From positions 1-28,071 of the forward strand of contig CAZSBS010000024.1 in the NCBI GenBank assembly GCA_964605095.1: 28,071 nt of DNA, in the 5' to 3' direction. The translations under genes were made by a program, and so were the position numbers. The DNA comes from JAUWQU01 sp964605095 (GTDB lineage: Bacteria; Planctomycetota; Phycisphaerae; SM23-33). Of this stretch, positions 1 through 7,193 are shown piece by piece (the first letter of the stretch is position 1; each line of letters starts with the position of its first letter). Below the pieces are notes generated by a model that was not told where the DNA came from, searched no databases, and saw only the letters and a list, made by a program, of their open reading frames with translations.

Positions 1-64
1 GGATTTGAACCTCCGACCTCTGCGTCCCGAACGCAGCGCTCTAGCCAAGCTGAGCTACGCCCCG
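1..64 (-). tRNA. tRNA-Pro(CGG), 3' end cut off by window edge
   Basis: Read on the minus strand, the gene starts with the acceptor half CGGGGCG, followed by a D arm (GCTCAGCTTGGCTAGAGC). The anticodon arm is CTGCG-TTCGGGA-CGCAG, whose 7-base loop places CGG at positions 34-36, which decodes CCG proline codons. The T arm begins GGAGG-TTCAAAT and is cut at base 1, so the 3' T-stem strand, acceptor 3' strand and CCA region lie outside the window. It lies downstream of rnpB on the same strand, with about 210 bases between them. Confidence 0.93.
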
Positions 65-192
65 GCAATGCCGGTTTTGTGCGGTTTGGCGCCCCTTGGG
101 GGAGTCGCCTCTTCGCCTTCGGGTGCGGGCGAAGATTGGGTAGTTTACCACCTTGCCCGGCAACGTCAAGGGCTTGGCGGGTTATTTAATCC

Positions 193-256
193 GGTTGCGT
201 TGCAGCCTGGCCGAACTGCCGGGGGCTGGGTCGGGGCAGTTCGTAGTGACGCAACC
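193..256. repeat. Composite inverted repeat between tRNA-Pro and rnpB
   Basis: An outer 8-bp stem (193-200 with 249-256, GGTTGCGT/ACGCAACC) encloses an inner 9-bp stem (212-220 with 235-243, CGAACTGCC/GGCAGTTCG) and a 14-base loop. It lies just past the 3' end of rnpB but has no T-run on the minus strand after it, so a simple intrinsic terminator is not convincing. Bases 239-252 (GTTCGTAGTGACGC) recur, inverted, at 8701-8714. This suggests a dispersed hairpin element. No protein gene is seen between bases 65 and 274. Confidence 0.55.
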
Positions 257-276
257 TGCTTGTTTACAAAATGCCC

Positions 277-760
277 GGCCGGCGGCGCTGTAAGCCGAGT
301 TCTGTTCCTCCGGTCCGGCGGGCGTCCGGTTTCGGAGGCGAAGGCCATTTATCTGGACCCGCCTTTGCAGACGGGCTCTCCCGATGGACATCGGGAAGCG
401 GCCTACCCGCGGCGATAAGGTCGAGCCGGACCTCGCCGCTGCTTGGCCTTGCACCCGGTGGGGTTTACCGTGCCGGCGGCATCACTGCCGCCGCGGTGCG
501 CTCTTACCGCACCATTTCACCCTTACCGTCGCCGCGTCGTCCCGGCAAGCCGGGATGAGTGCCCCCGGCCCAAACGGGCCGGCCTGGGGGCGTTTTGCGC
601 AACGTCGGCGGTGTATTTTCTGTGGCACTTTCCCTATCCGTCGCAGGCTGCCCGAAGCCGGCGCCGGACGGTGGGCGTTACCCACCACCGTGGCTCAGTG
701 GTGCTCGGACTTTCCTCTCCCCGCCGCAAGGACGGGGAGCGGCCTTCCACGCTACCAGCC
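277..760 (-). ncRNA. rnpB: RNase P RNA, bacterial type
   Basis: This is the catalytic RNA of RNase P, which removes 5' leaders from tRNA precursors. On the minus strand the conserved 5' block GAGGAAAGTCCGAGC is at 703-717, and the conserved 3' block ACAGAACTCGGCTTA is at 291-305. Between them lie the usual GGTAAACCCC-like and TGGTGCGGTAAGAGCGCACC-like stretches (about 450-520). The ends are set by a P1-like pairing of GGCTGG (755-760) with CCGGCC (277-282). At about 484 bases it is longer than the common 350-420, so some helices are extended. One of these is an almost perfect 18-base palindrome at 379-396 that also occurs in intergenic DNA. The ends may be off by a few bases. Confidence 0.93.
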
Positions 761-767
761 AAGGGGC

Positions 768-773
768 ATTATA
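768..773 (-). promoter_or_regulatory. -10 box of rnpB (TATAAT)
   Basis: A perfect TATAAT on the minus strand lies 7 bases before the inferred 5' end of RNase P RNA at about 760, which is the right distance for a transcription start there. The 12-base context GTGTATAATGCC (765-776) is identical to the one before corA. No good -35 hexamer is visible. Confidence 0.65.
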
Positions 774-794
774 CACGAGATCGACCGGCGTGGG

Positions 795-835
795 TTGCGA
801 AAGAAACAACTGCCCTGCTCGCCGAAGCGAACAGG
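795..835 (-). terminator. UUCG-loop hairpin after corA
   Basis: On the minus strand a 9-bp stem CCTGTTCGC/GCGAGCAGG (827-835 with 814-822, one G-U pair) closes a TTCG tetraloop, followed by a T-rich stretch GTTGTTTCTTTCG. It begins 8 bases past the corA stop codon and lies before the rnpB promoter. This fits an intrinsic terminator, although the T-run is interrupted. Confidence 0.55.
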
Positions 836-842
836 CCGTGCC

Positions 843-1757
843 TCACAGCCGTTTTTTCCACCATACCACGCACACCACGGCCGCCGAGGCTGCCGCAAGG
901 GCCATGACAAGCCAGAACGAAAGCGGACTGTCCTTAGCTATCGGCATAATGACGTTCATGGAGAATATGCTGACCACCAGCGTGGGCAGCATGAGGGTGA
1001 TCATGATGATGTTGAGCGTCTTCATCAGGACGTTTAGATTGTTGGCCACGATGGACGCCCTGGCGTCCATGAGGCTGGCGAGGATGTTGGAGTACACCTG
1101 CGTCTGCTCGCGGCACTGGTCGTTCTCGATGATCATGTCGTCGAGGTATTCCAGGCTTTCCGGCGTGAAGCCGAACTTCGGCACGCTGGCGCGGAGCTTC
1201 TCGATTACCCGCTTGTTGGAAGTGATGGCGTTGAGGTAGTAGACCAGCGACTTTTCCAGGGTGAACAGGTGCAGGAGTTGCTTGTTCTCCATGGCGGTGT
1301 TGACGGCGTTCTCGATCTCGCTGCTCATGGCGTCGACGACCCGCAGGTGTTCCTCGAAGTGCAGGATCGCCCGGTAGATGATCTTGAGCATGATGTCCTG
1401 GAGCGAATTGACCTTGATGAACGGCTTGCCGGCGAACAAGGCCGCGTCGTCGGGGGTCACCACGATCAGCCGGTCGGGAAACAGGAAAATGCCCGTCGAG
1501 CAGACCCGAAAGAGGTAGCGGTCCTCGGCGTTGTAGCGTTTGGCCCGCTTGATGATCAGGGCCGCGTGCTCCGGCTCGAACTCGACGCGAGCCAGTTCGT
1601 CGGGGTCCATGGCGGAATTGAGCGTGTGCTCATCGATCTTGAACTGCTCGATGAGGCTCTCGCGCTCGGCCTCGTCGGGCGCGATGTACATGAGCACCGG
1701 GCCATCTCCGTCGGCCTCGACAACCTTGCCGTCGACGACCTTCATGTATTTCAGCAT
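843..1757 (-). CDS. corA: CorA-family divalent metal transporter with altered GMN motif
   Basis: A predicted inner-membrane channel for Mg2+ (or Co2+/Ni2+/Zn2+) of 304 residues. A long soluble alpha/beta and helical domain (about 1-235) leads into two C-terminal membrane helices: one around LNIIMITLMLPTLVVSIF and one around FWLVMALAAASAAVVCVVWW, ending in the basic tail KKRL. In the family the first helix ends in (Y/F)GMN, the selectivity motif at the pore mouth; here it reads FSMN. The start at 1757 (MLKYMKVV) is chosen because a GGAG lies 10 bases upstream and the only clear -10 box is at 1837-1842, which excludes the longer reading from 1892. It is divergent from mgtE, another Mg2+ transporter, with about 226 bases between them. 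The family is sure; the ion is inferred. Confidence 0.88.
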   Translation of the reverse strand: MLKYMKVVDGKVVEADGDGPVLMYIAPDEAERESLIEQFKIDEHTLNSAMDPDELARVEFEPEHAALIIKRAKRYNAEDRYLFRVCSTGIFLFPDRLIVVTPDDAALFAGKPFIKVNSLQDIMLKIIYRAILHFEEHLRVVDAMSSEIENAVNTAMENKQLLHLFTLEKSLVYYLNAITSNKRVIEKLRASVPKFGFTPESLEYLDDMIIENDQCREQTQVYSNILASLMDARASIVANNLNVLMKTLNIIMITLMLPTLVVSIFSMNVIMPIAKDSPLSFWLVMALAAASAAVVCVVWWKKRL

Positions 1758-1836
1758 CGCACTGTGACTCCACTGGGCCACGCTCAGCGCGGCACCGGCC
1801 GATGCCATCGCGGCCGCATCGTTCGCCAAGCCCGGC

Positions 1837-1842
1837 ATTATA
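1837..1842 (-). promoter_or_regulatory. -10 box of corA (TATAAT)
   Basis: A perfect TATAAT on the minus strand, 80 bases before the chosen corA start. The surrounding 12 bases GTGTATAATGCC (1834-1845) match the rnpB promoter exactly. A TTGTCC sits about 19 bases upstream, a poor -35 at long spacing. Confidence 0.5.
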
Positions 1843-1983
1843 CACATCCGTCCGCGCCGGTGGACAAGCCCCATCGTCCGGAAAGCGCACAATTCCGGGT
1901 CGGGGCTTCCGGCCGAAGGACCCAGCCGGTAGACTCTTCACTTGGCCCCGCGGGGGCCTACTCGTGTGCATGGTGCCGGCAAC

Positions 1984-3369
1984 ATGGTAGAGCAGGTCCT
2001 ACAACCCGAGATTCACGAGCTCATCGAGGAGAAGAACTTCTCCGCGCTCAAGGGGGCGATCCGGGGCATGGAGGTCCACGACCTGGTGGAGTTGCTGACG
2101 AACCTGGTGGGTGAGGACCTGGCGGTCGTCTTCCGGCTTCTACCGGCCGGGGAGGCGGCTGACATCTTCGGCGACCTCGAGATCGAGCAGCAGGAGGATT
2201 TGGTCAAGACGCTCTCGACGGAGCGAATGGCGTCCATCCTGAACGACATGCCCCCTGACGAGCGCACGGAGCTGCTGGAGGAATTGCCCGGAGAGCTCGC
2301 CCAGCGGCTGCTCAACACGCTTCGAGGCGACCAGTTGCGAATCGCCCGCAGCCTGCTGGCTTACCCGGAAGACAGCATAGGCCGGCTGATGACGCCCCAG
2401 TACGTGGCCTTGCGTGCGGACTGGACAATCGGGGATGTCCTGGCGCACATACGCAAGGTCGGGCAGGAAGTCGAGACGCTCAACGTCCTGTACGTGGTGG
2501 ACGACCACGGGCACCTGCTTGACGAGTTGCGGCTGGAGCAGTTGGTGCTGGCCGAGCCGGAGCAGGCGGTGCGGAGCCTCATGGATGAGCAAGTCGCGAG
2601 CCTGCGGGCCGCGGACGACCAGGAGTCGGCCGTCGAACTGTTCAGGAAATACGAGGCCGTGGCGCTGCCGGTTGTCGACAACCGCAACGTGCTGGTGGGA
2701 ATCGTCACGGTCGACGACGTCATCGACGTGGCCGAGGAGGAGGGCACGGAGGACTTCCAGATGATGGCTGGCATGGCCGCGCTGGAAAGCGGCTACTTCT
2801 CCACGGGTTTCTGGTCGATGCTCGGCAAGCGCCTGCCCTGGCTGGCGATGCTCCTGTGCGCCCAGACACTCACGACGGTGGCGCTGCTGGGCTTCGACAA
2901 GTTGCCGCTCTTCGCGGTGCTCGTTGTGTTCGTGCCGCTGATCAACTCGCCCGCCGGCAACACGGGCACCCAGATGGCGGGCCTGATGATCCGCGGCCTG
3001 GCCGTCGCGGAAGTGCAAATGCGAGACTGGCTCCGCGTGCTGACGCGGGAACTGGTCAACGGCGTGACGCTCGGGGCGTCGCTGGGCGTGCTGGGCTTTG
3101 TCGCGGCGCGGGTGTTCTCGGCCTTCGTGGAAGTCCCGTCGGGCGCGCTGCACGTAAACCCGCTGCATGTGGCGACGTCGGTTGCGCTGGCGATTACCGT
3201 GGCCGTCACGGCCGCCAATATCCTCGGCTCGATGCTGCCGTTCTTTTTCAAGCGGGTCGGGCTGGACCCGGCCGTGACGAGCGGGCCGTTCATCGCATCG
3301 CTTATGGACGTGACTGGGATCATGACGTACTTTTCGATCGCCTCGACGGTCCTGGCGACGATGACCTGA
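1984..3369 (+). CDS. mgtE: Magnesium transporter MgtE
   Basis: A dimeric Mg2+ channel of the inner membrane, 461 residues (Thermus MgtE is about 450). An N-terminal helical MgtE_N domain occupies about 1-125. A pair of CBS domains follows (about 130-255, including the second-repeat stretch VVDNRNVLVGIVTVDDVIDV), then a membrane domain with five helices from about residue 280. The pore-lining family motifs are present as INSPAGNTGTQMAGLMIRG and TSGPFIASLMDVTGIMTYFS. In this family the cytosolic domains sense Mg2+ and close the pore. The ATG at 1984 is used because the protein aligns from there with the start of the domain; no strong ribosome-binding site is visible, so the start is less certain. 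It is divergent from corA. MoxR follows after 70 bases and may be cotranscribed. No M-box riboswitch was recognised upstream. Confidence 0.93.
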   Translation: MVEQVLQPEIHELIEEKNFSALKGAIRGMEVHDLVELLTNLVGEDLAVVFRLLPAGEAADIFGDLEIEQQEDLVKTLSTERMASILNDMPPDERTELLEELPGELAQRLLNTLRGDQLRIARSLLAYPEDSIGRLMTPQYVALRADWTIGDVLAHIRKVGQEVETLNVLYVVDDHGHLLDELRLEQLVLAEPEQAVRSLMDEQVASLRAADDQESAVELFRKYEAVALPVVDNRNVLVGIVTVDDVIDVAEEEGTEDFQMMAGMAALESGYFSTGFWSMLGKRLPWLAMLLCAQTLTTVALLGFDKLPLFAVLVVFVPLINSPAGNTGTQMAGLMIRGLAVAEVQMRDWLRVLTRELVNGVTLGASLGVLGFVAARVFSAFVEVPSGALHVNPLHVATSVALAITVAVTAANILGSMLPFFFKRVGLDPAVTSGPFIASLMDVTGIMTYFSIASTVLATMT

Positions 3370-3439
3370 CCATGCGGTTCATGTTGGATGTGGCGCGGCG
3401 GCGTTGCTGCCGGCCCGGTGATGTCGAAGGAGATGCACC

Positions 3440-4495
3440 ATGACTGAGGCTGCCAAGAGGCCGGCAGACATGCGGATAATGGAGAACCTCGCCAAGGCGA
3501 AGGCCAAGATGCTCGCCGAGCTGCACAAGGTCATCATCGGCCAGGACGCGGTGATCGAGCTCTTGATGCAGGCGATGCTCAGCCGGGGCCACTGCCTGCT
3601 GGTGGGCGTGCCGGGCCTGGCCAAGACGCTGATGATCTCCATGCTGGCAAAGGTGCTCAAGCTCAAGTTCAACCGCATCCAGTTCACGCCGGACCTCATG
3701 CCGTCGGACATAACCGGCACCGACGTCATCGAGGAGGACCTCACCACCGGCAAGCGGGCGTTCCGCTTCGTAAAGGGGCCTATCTTCTCGAACATAATCC
3801 TGGCCGACGAGATCAACCGCACTCCGCCCAAAACCCAGGCCGCCCTGCTCCAGGCGATGCAGGAATACCAGGTCACCGCCGGGGGCAACAGCTACGAGCT
3901 CGACCTGCCGTTCTTCGTCCTGGCCACGCAGAACCCCATCGAGCAGGAGGGCACCTACCCACTGCCGGAAGCACAGCTCGACAGGTTCATGTTCATGGTG
4001 ATGGTGGACTACCCGACGCTCGACGAGGAGCGGATGATAGTCAAATCCACCACGACGGACCTGAAGCTCGAACCGGAAGAGGTCCTGTCCGGCGAGGACC
4101 TGCTGGCGCTCCAGCGGATCATTCGCAAGATCCCCGTCAGCCAGCACGTCATCGACTACGCGGTGAACATCGTCCGCGCCACAAGGCCCGCCGATGGCAC
4201 GGCCCCGGACTTCGTCAAGAACTACCTGACCTGGGGCGCCGGGCCGCGGGCGGCCCAGTACCTGGTCCTGGGCGCAAAGAGCCGGGCGCTGCTGCATGGG
4301 CGGTTTAACGTGTCGACGGACGACATCCGAGCCGTGGCACATCCGGTCCTGCGGCACCGCATATTCACGAACTTCAACGCCGACGCCGAAGGCGTCTCCG
4401 CCGACCGCGTCGTGGACATGCTGATCCAGACCGTCGCCGAGCCGCGAGTGGAGGACTACCGAAACGTCCCCCTTGCCACGCCGGCTGAAGAGTAA
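3440..4495 (+). CDS. MoxR-family AAA+ ATPase
   Basis: A cytosolic chaperone-like ATPase of 351 residues. The Walker A motif GVPGLAKT is near residue 55, Walker B IILADEINR near 115, sensor-1 stretch VLATQNPIEQEGTYPLPEAQ near 155-175, followed by the AAA lid with GAGPRAAQYLVLGAKSRAL. The start is fixed by AGGAG seven bases before the ATG. MoxR proteins usually work with a DUF58 protein and VWA-domain proteins encoded next to them, helping to mature or assemble metal enzymes and envelope complexes. Here no DUF58 or VWA gene follows. The next gene is a secreted HEAT-repeat protein, and upstream is mgtE. The family call is secure; the client is unknown. Confidence 0.92.
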   Translation: MTEAAKRPADMRIMENLAKAKAKMLAELHKVIIGQDAVIELLMQAMLSRGHCLLVGVPGLAKTLMISMLAKVLKLKFNRIQFTPDLMPSDITGTDVIEEDLTTGKRAFRFVKGPIFSNIILADEINRTPPKTQAALLQAMQEYQVTAGGNSYELDLPFFVLATQNPIEQEGTYPLPEAQLDRFMFMVMVDYPTLDEERMIVKSTTTDLKLEPEEVLSGEDLLALQRIIRKIPVSQHVIDYAVNIVRATRPADGTAPDFVKNYLTWGAGPRAAQYLVLGAKSRALLHGRFNVSTDDIRAVAHPVLRHRIFTNFNADAEGVSADRVVDMLIQTVAEPRVEDYRNVPLATPAEE

Positions 4496-4591
4496 ACTGA
4501 TTGCTTGCCACGGCGAAGCCGGGCAGATTGCAGAATTGCGTTTGGTGGCACTTAAGTTTCGTACAGTATGAGCATTCGGACAGAAGACAAC

Positions 4592-6187
4592 ATGAAAACA
4601 CCAGGATCGAGACGTTTTCCCCTATCTAGTACCTATTATCTGCTACCTTCTTTCCCCTGCAGGAATATATCCGTCGTATTCGTCCTATCCGTCTCATTCG
4701 CCGCATGGGCCTTGTTTGCCGTGGCCCTGCCGGCGTCGGCCCAGATCGCCGAGGGGCCGCAGACTCCCCTGGGTTACCTGGAGGGCATGGTCAAGGATCC
4801 CAAGACCGCCAACGCGACGGTCGGGACTCTCCAGACCACGGAGGACCCAGCCCTGGTGGGGCTGCTGGAGACAATGACGCGAAGCGCCGACGAGGAACGC
4901 AGGCTCTTCGGCGTGGCCACACTGACGGGGTTGGAGGGCAAGAAGGCCGCCAACGTGCTCATCGAGCGGGTCAACTATGACCCGTCCATGCCCATCCGGG
5001 CCGAGGCCCTGGCCCGTCTGATAGCCCTGGACGCCCTGACGCCGGAGCAACTGGCCGGGGCCCTGAAGATCCCCGACGACAGCGTACAGTCCATCACCTG
5101 CCGAGCACTCGTGGAAAAGGGCAAGGCCGACCTCGCCCTGCCCGTGCTGACCAAGCTGGCAGACAGCAAGGAAGAAGTCACGGCCGCCCTGTGCCGTACG
5201 TGCCTCTTGGGGCTCGGCAAGACCCAGTACCTCGACGGACTGCGGCGCGTCATGCGCGACCCAGCCACCCAGCCGCGAATGCTGGGGGCGCTGCTGGGGC
5301 AGATTCGACGCCAGAAGATTTCCTCGGCCGCGTCGCTGGCGCTGGAGGTGGCCAACAACGAGACGGCGCCACTGGCCCTTCGCGTGCTCGCCCACGAGAC
5401 GGTCGCGGAAGTGTCGTCCAGCGGGTCGGCCTCGCTGAACGAGGCGCTGGCCAAGACGAACAACCTGGCCCTTCGTGTCCGTCTGCTGGGGGCTCTTTCG
5501 AGCCGCGACGACGGCGGGCCATACTTGGCCAAACTCGCTGGGGGCACTGACACAATCGGTGTGCTGGCGAAGTTCGAGATGGCCCGCAAGACCGGCGGCG
5601 CCACCGCCGGCCCGAGCGTGCGGGCAGCCATCGCACTCGAGCACCCCATCGCCCTGGCGTACGTGCTCGACCGCGCGGGGCAAGACGCCAACACCCTGGG
5701 CGCCAAGGCCGACTTCTACACGCCGGCACTGCTGGAGTTCATCCGGTCCGTCGAGCCGCGACCGCGAGAAATGCAGAAGGAACACTTCCTGGCCGCCGGG
5801 GCAACCGAGCAACTCGTGCGCATAGGCACGCCGGAAGCCATCGCCGGCCTGCGGGCGATACTGGCGGAAAAGTCCTCCGCGATCACCCGGTCGGTGGCGG
5901 CCGGGCTGCTGCGAGCCCGCAAGCCGGAAACCGCAGAACTGATGAGGCCCCTGCTGCAAAGCCCCTACGACGAGCTAGTCGTGGACGCGGCCCTGATGCT
6001 CGGGCACTTCGGCGACCCCGCGGCCAGGCCAAAACTCCAGACAATACTCTCCCAGGCCGACTCCCATCCCCCAGCCCTGGTCATCCTCGCAAGCTGGTAC
6101 ATCCTGAAGATCGACAAAAAAACCGACCAGGCCGTCGCCGCACTAGCCAAACTAATCAAGCCGCTGCCGCCCCCCCCGAGCCAGTAG
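4592..6187 (+). CDS. Secreted HEAT-repeat protein
   Basis: A predicted exported protein of about 531 residues built of helical repeats. After a long basic N-terminus comes a hydrophobic stretch (VVFVLSVSFAAWALFAVALP) and a likely signal-peptidase site ASA-Q. The rest is Ala/Leu-rich helical hairpins of HEAT type, such as DPALVGLLETM, SPYDELVVDAALMLGHFGDPAARPKL and GTPEAIAGLRAILAEKSSAITRSVAAGLLRARKPE, ending in a Pro-rich tail. Such scaffolds bind proteins; no enzyme motif is seen. An earlier in-frame ATG at 4568 is possible; neither start has a strong ribosome-binding site. The DNA for the signal peptide is unusual: heptamer and 9-base tandem repeats run through it (4622-4698) and it is AT-richer than the rest. 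It follows MoxR by about 95 bases, so a link with that ATPase is possible but unproven. Confidence 0.75.
   Translation: MKTPGSRRFPLSSTYYLLPSFPCRNISVVFVLSVSFAAWALFAVALPASAQIAEGPQTPLGYLEGMVKDPKTANATVGTLQTTEDPALVGLLETMTRSADEERRLFGVATLTGLEGKKAANVLIERVNYDPSMPIRAEALARLIALDALTPEQLAGALKIPDDSVQSITCRALVEKGKADLALPVLTKLADSKEEVTAALCRTCLLGLGKTQYLDGLRRVMRDPATQPRMLGALLGQIRRQKISSAASLALEVANNETAPLALRVLAHETVAEVSSSGSASLNEALAKTNNLALRVRLLGALSSRDDGGPYLAKLAGGTDTIGVLAKFEMARKTGGATAGPSVRAAIALEHPIALAYVLDRAGQDANTLGAKADFYTPALLEFIRSVEPRPREMQKEHFLAAGATEQLVRIGTPEAIAGLRAILAEKSSAITRSVAAGLLRARKPETAELMRPLLQSPYDELVVDAALMLGHFGDPAARPKLQTILSQADSHPPALVILASWYILKIDKKTDQAVAALAKLIKPLPPPPSQ
4622..4698. repeat. Heptamer and 9-mer tandem repeats inside signal-peptide codons
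   Basis: Four degenerate 7-base units (CTATCTA, GTACCTA, TTATCTG, CTACCTT; 4622-4649) are followed after 22 bases by three 9-base units (CGTCGTATT, CGTCCTATC, CGTCTCATT; 4672-4698). They fall in the n- and h-regions of the HEAT-repeat protein's signal peptide. The 9-mers keep frame and encode part of its hydrophobic core. Similar heptamers occur at 6181, 6237, 22433 and 24710. Confidence 0.6.
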
Positions 6188-6264
6188 CCAGGAGCCGGGA
6201 GCCGGGAGCCCGCCGAAAGGAATTATCGGACAGCCTCGGCTACCGACAAACGGCTACGGGCTAC
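6181..6264. repeat. Two heptamer tandem repeat arrays after the HEAT-protein gene
   Basis: Array one (6181-6210) reads CCAGTAG, CCAGGAG, CCGGGAG, CCGGGAG and CC; the HEAT-protein stop codon TAG is inside its first unit. Array two (6237-6264) reads CGGCTAC, CGACAAA, CGGCTAC, GGGCTAC. Both fill the 105-base gap before the TIM-barrel gene. They look like the short tandemly repeated repetitive (STRR) heptamers known from cyanobacteria, but the unit sequence differs. Confidence 0.65.
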
Positions 6265-6292
6265 TGAGATACCAAAACAGGAGACTTCGAAC

Positions 6293-7180
6293 ATGCCGCA
6301 AACGACACGCCGGGTGTTTCTCAAGCAGTCGATGGCCTTGGGCACCCTTGCTGGGGCCGCCGGGCCACTGGGCCGGGCAATGGCGGGCGAGGCGCCCGCC
6401 GCCGCCGGGAAAATACGGCTGGGGTTCGTGACGTACCTCTGGGGCCAGGATTGGGACCTGCCCACCCTCATCGCCAACTGCGAGAAGACCAGGATTCTCG
6501 GCGTGGAGCCCCGCGTCGATCACAAGCACGGCCTGAAGTTGGGCATAAGCGCCGACGAACGAAAGGCCGTCCGCAAACGCTTCGCCGACAGCCCCGTCAC
6601 ATTCATCGGCATGGGCACCAACGAGTGTTACGACAGTCCCGACCCGGCCAGGCTCGCCAAGAGCATCGAGACGACCAAGGCCTGGCTCCAGCTTTCCGCG
6701 GACTTGGGCGGCAGCGGAGTGAAGGTCAAACCCAACGACTTCCACAAGGGCGTCGCCCACGCCAAGACCATCGAGCAGATCGGCAAGAGCCTCAGCGAGC
6801 TCGGCAAGGCCGCCGCGGACCTCGGCCAGCAGTTGCGGCTGGAGGTGCATGGAAGCTGCTGCGAGTTGCCGACGATCAAGGCGATCATGGACATAGCCAA
6901 GCACCCGTCCGTGACGGTATGCTGGAACTGCAACGACCAGGACCTCAATGGCGAGGGCCTGGCCGCCAACTTCGCCATGGTCAAGGACAGGCTCGGCGCC
7001 ACGACGCACGTCCGCGAGTTGAACATCGGCACGTACCCGTACCAGCAGCTCATCCGCCTGCTTGCCAAGGCCAACTACGCCGGGTGGGTGCTGCTCGAAT
7101 GCCGCACCAAGCCCGCCGACCGGGTCGCGGCAATGATCGAGCAGCGCGAAGTGTTCGAAATAATGCTCACCAATGCTTGA
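6293..7180 (+). CDS. Tat-exported TIM-barrel protein, xylose isomerase/AP-endonuclease-2 type
   Basis: A 295-residue member of the sugar phosphate isomerase/epimerase-like TIM-barrel superfamily. It opens with a twin-arginine signal, TRRVFLKQSMALGTLAGAAG, so it is probably exported folded. Barrel strands can be followed as IRLGFVTYLWG, VTFIGMGT, GSGVKVKPNDF, LRLEVHGSCCELP, VTVCWNCND, VRELNIGTYP and GWVLLECR. The Glu in LEVHG, the Asn/Asp in WNCND and the Glu in LLECR sit where metal and substrate ligands lie in this fold. The start is supported by AGGAG before the ATG. The sulfatase gene follows after 13 bases, so the two form a transcription unit and probably act on the same sugar. The substrate cannot be read from sequence; such genes are abundant in planctomycetes. 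Confidence 0.8.
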   Translation: MPQTTRRVFLKQSMALGTLAGAAGPLGRAMAGEAPAAAGKIRLGFVTYLWGQDWDLPTLIANCEKTRILGVEPRVDHKHGLKLGISADERKAVRKRFADSPVTFIGMGTNECYDSPDPARLAKSIETTKAWLQLSADLGGSGVKVKPNDFHKGVAHAKTIEQIGKSLSELGKAAADLGQQLRLEVHGSCCELPTIKAIMDIAKHPSVTVCWNCNDQDLNGEGLAANFAMVKDRLGATTHVRELNIGTYPYQQLIRLLAKANYAGWVLLECRTKPADRVAAMIEQREVFEIMLTNA

Positions 7181-7193
7181 GCAAGGAGACGAC

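Noticed and set aside
5..418. Open frame over the tRNA and rnpB 3' region
   Set aside because: The DNA is explained by tRNA-Pro and RNase P RNA on the other strand.
384..1037. Open frames across rnpB and the end of corA
   Set aside because: Compositional by-products over an RNA gene and an antisense gene; no motif.
1758..1892. Longer corA reading starting at 1892
   Set aside because: The extra 45 residues have no family similarity and would cross the -10 box at 1837-1842.
1758..1983. Mg2+-sensing M-box riboswitch in the corA-mgtE gap
   Set aside because: No conserved M-box blocks or convincing three-helix arrangement were seen.
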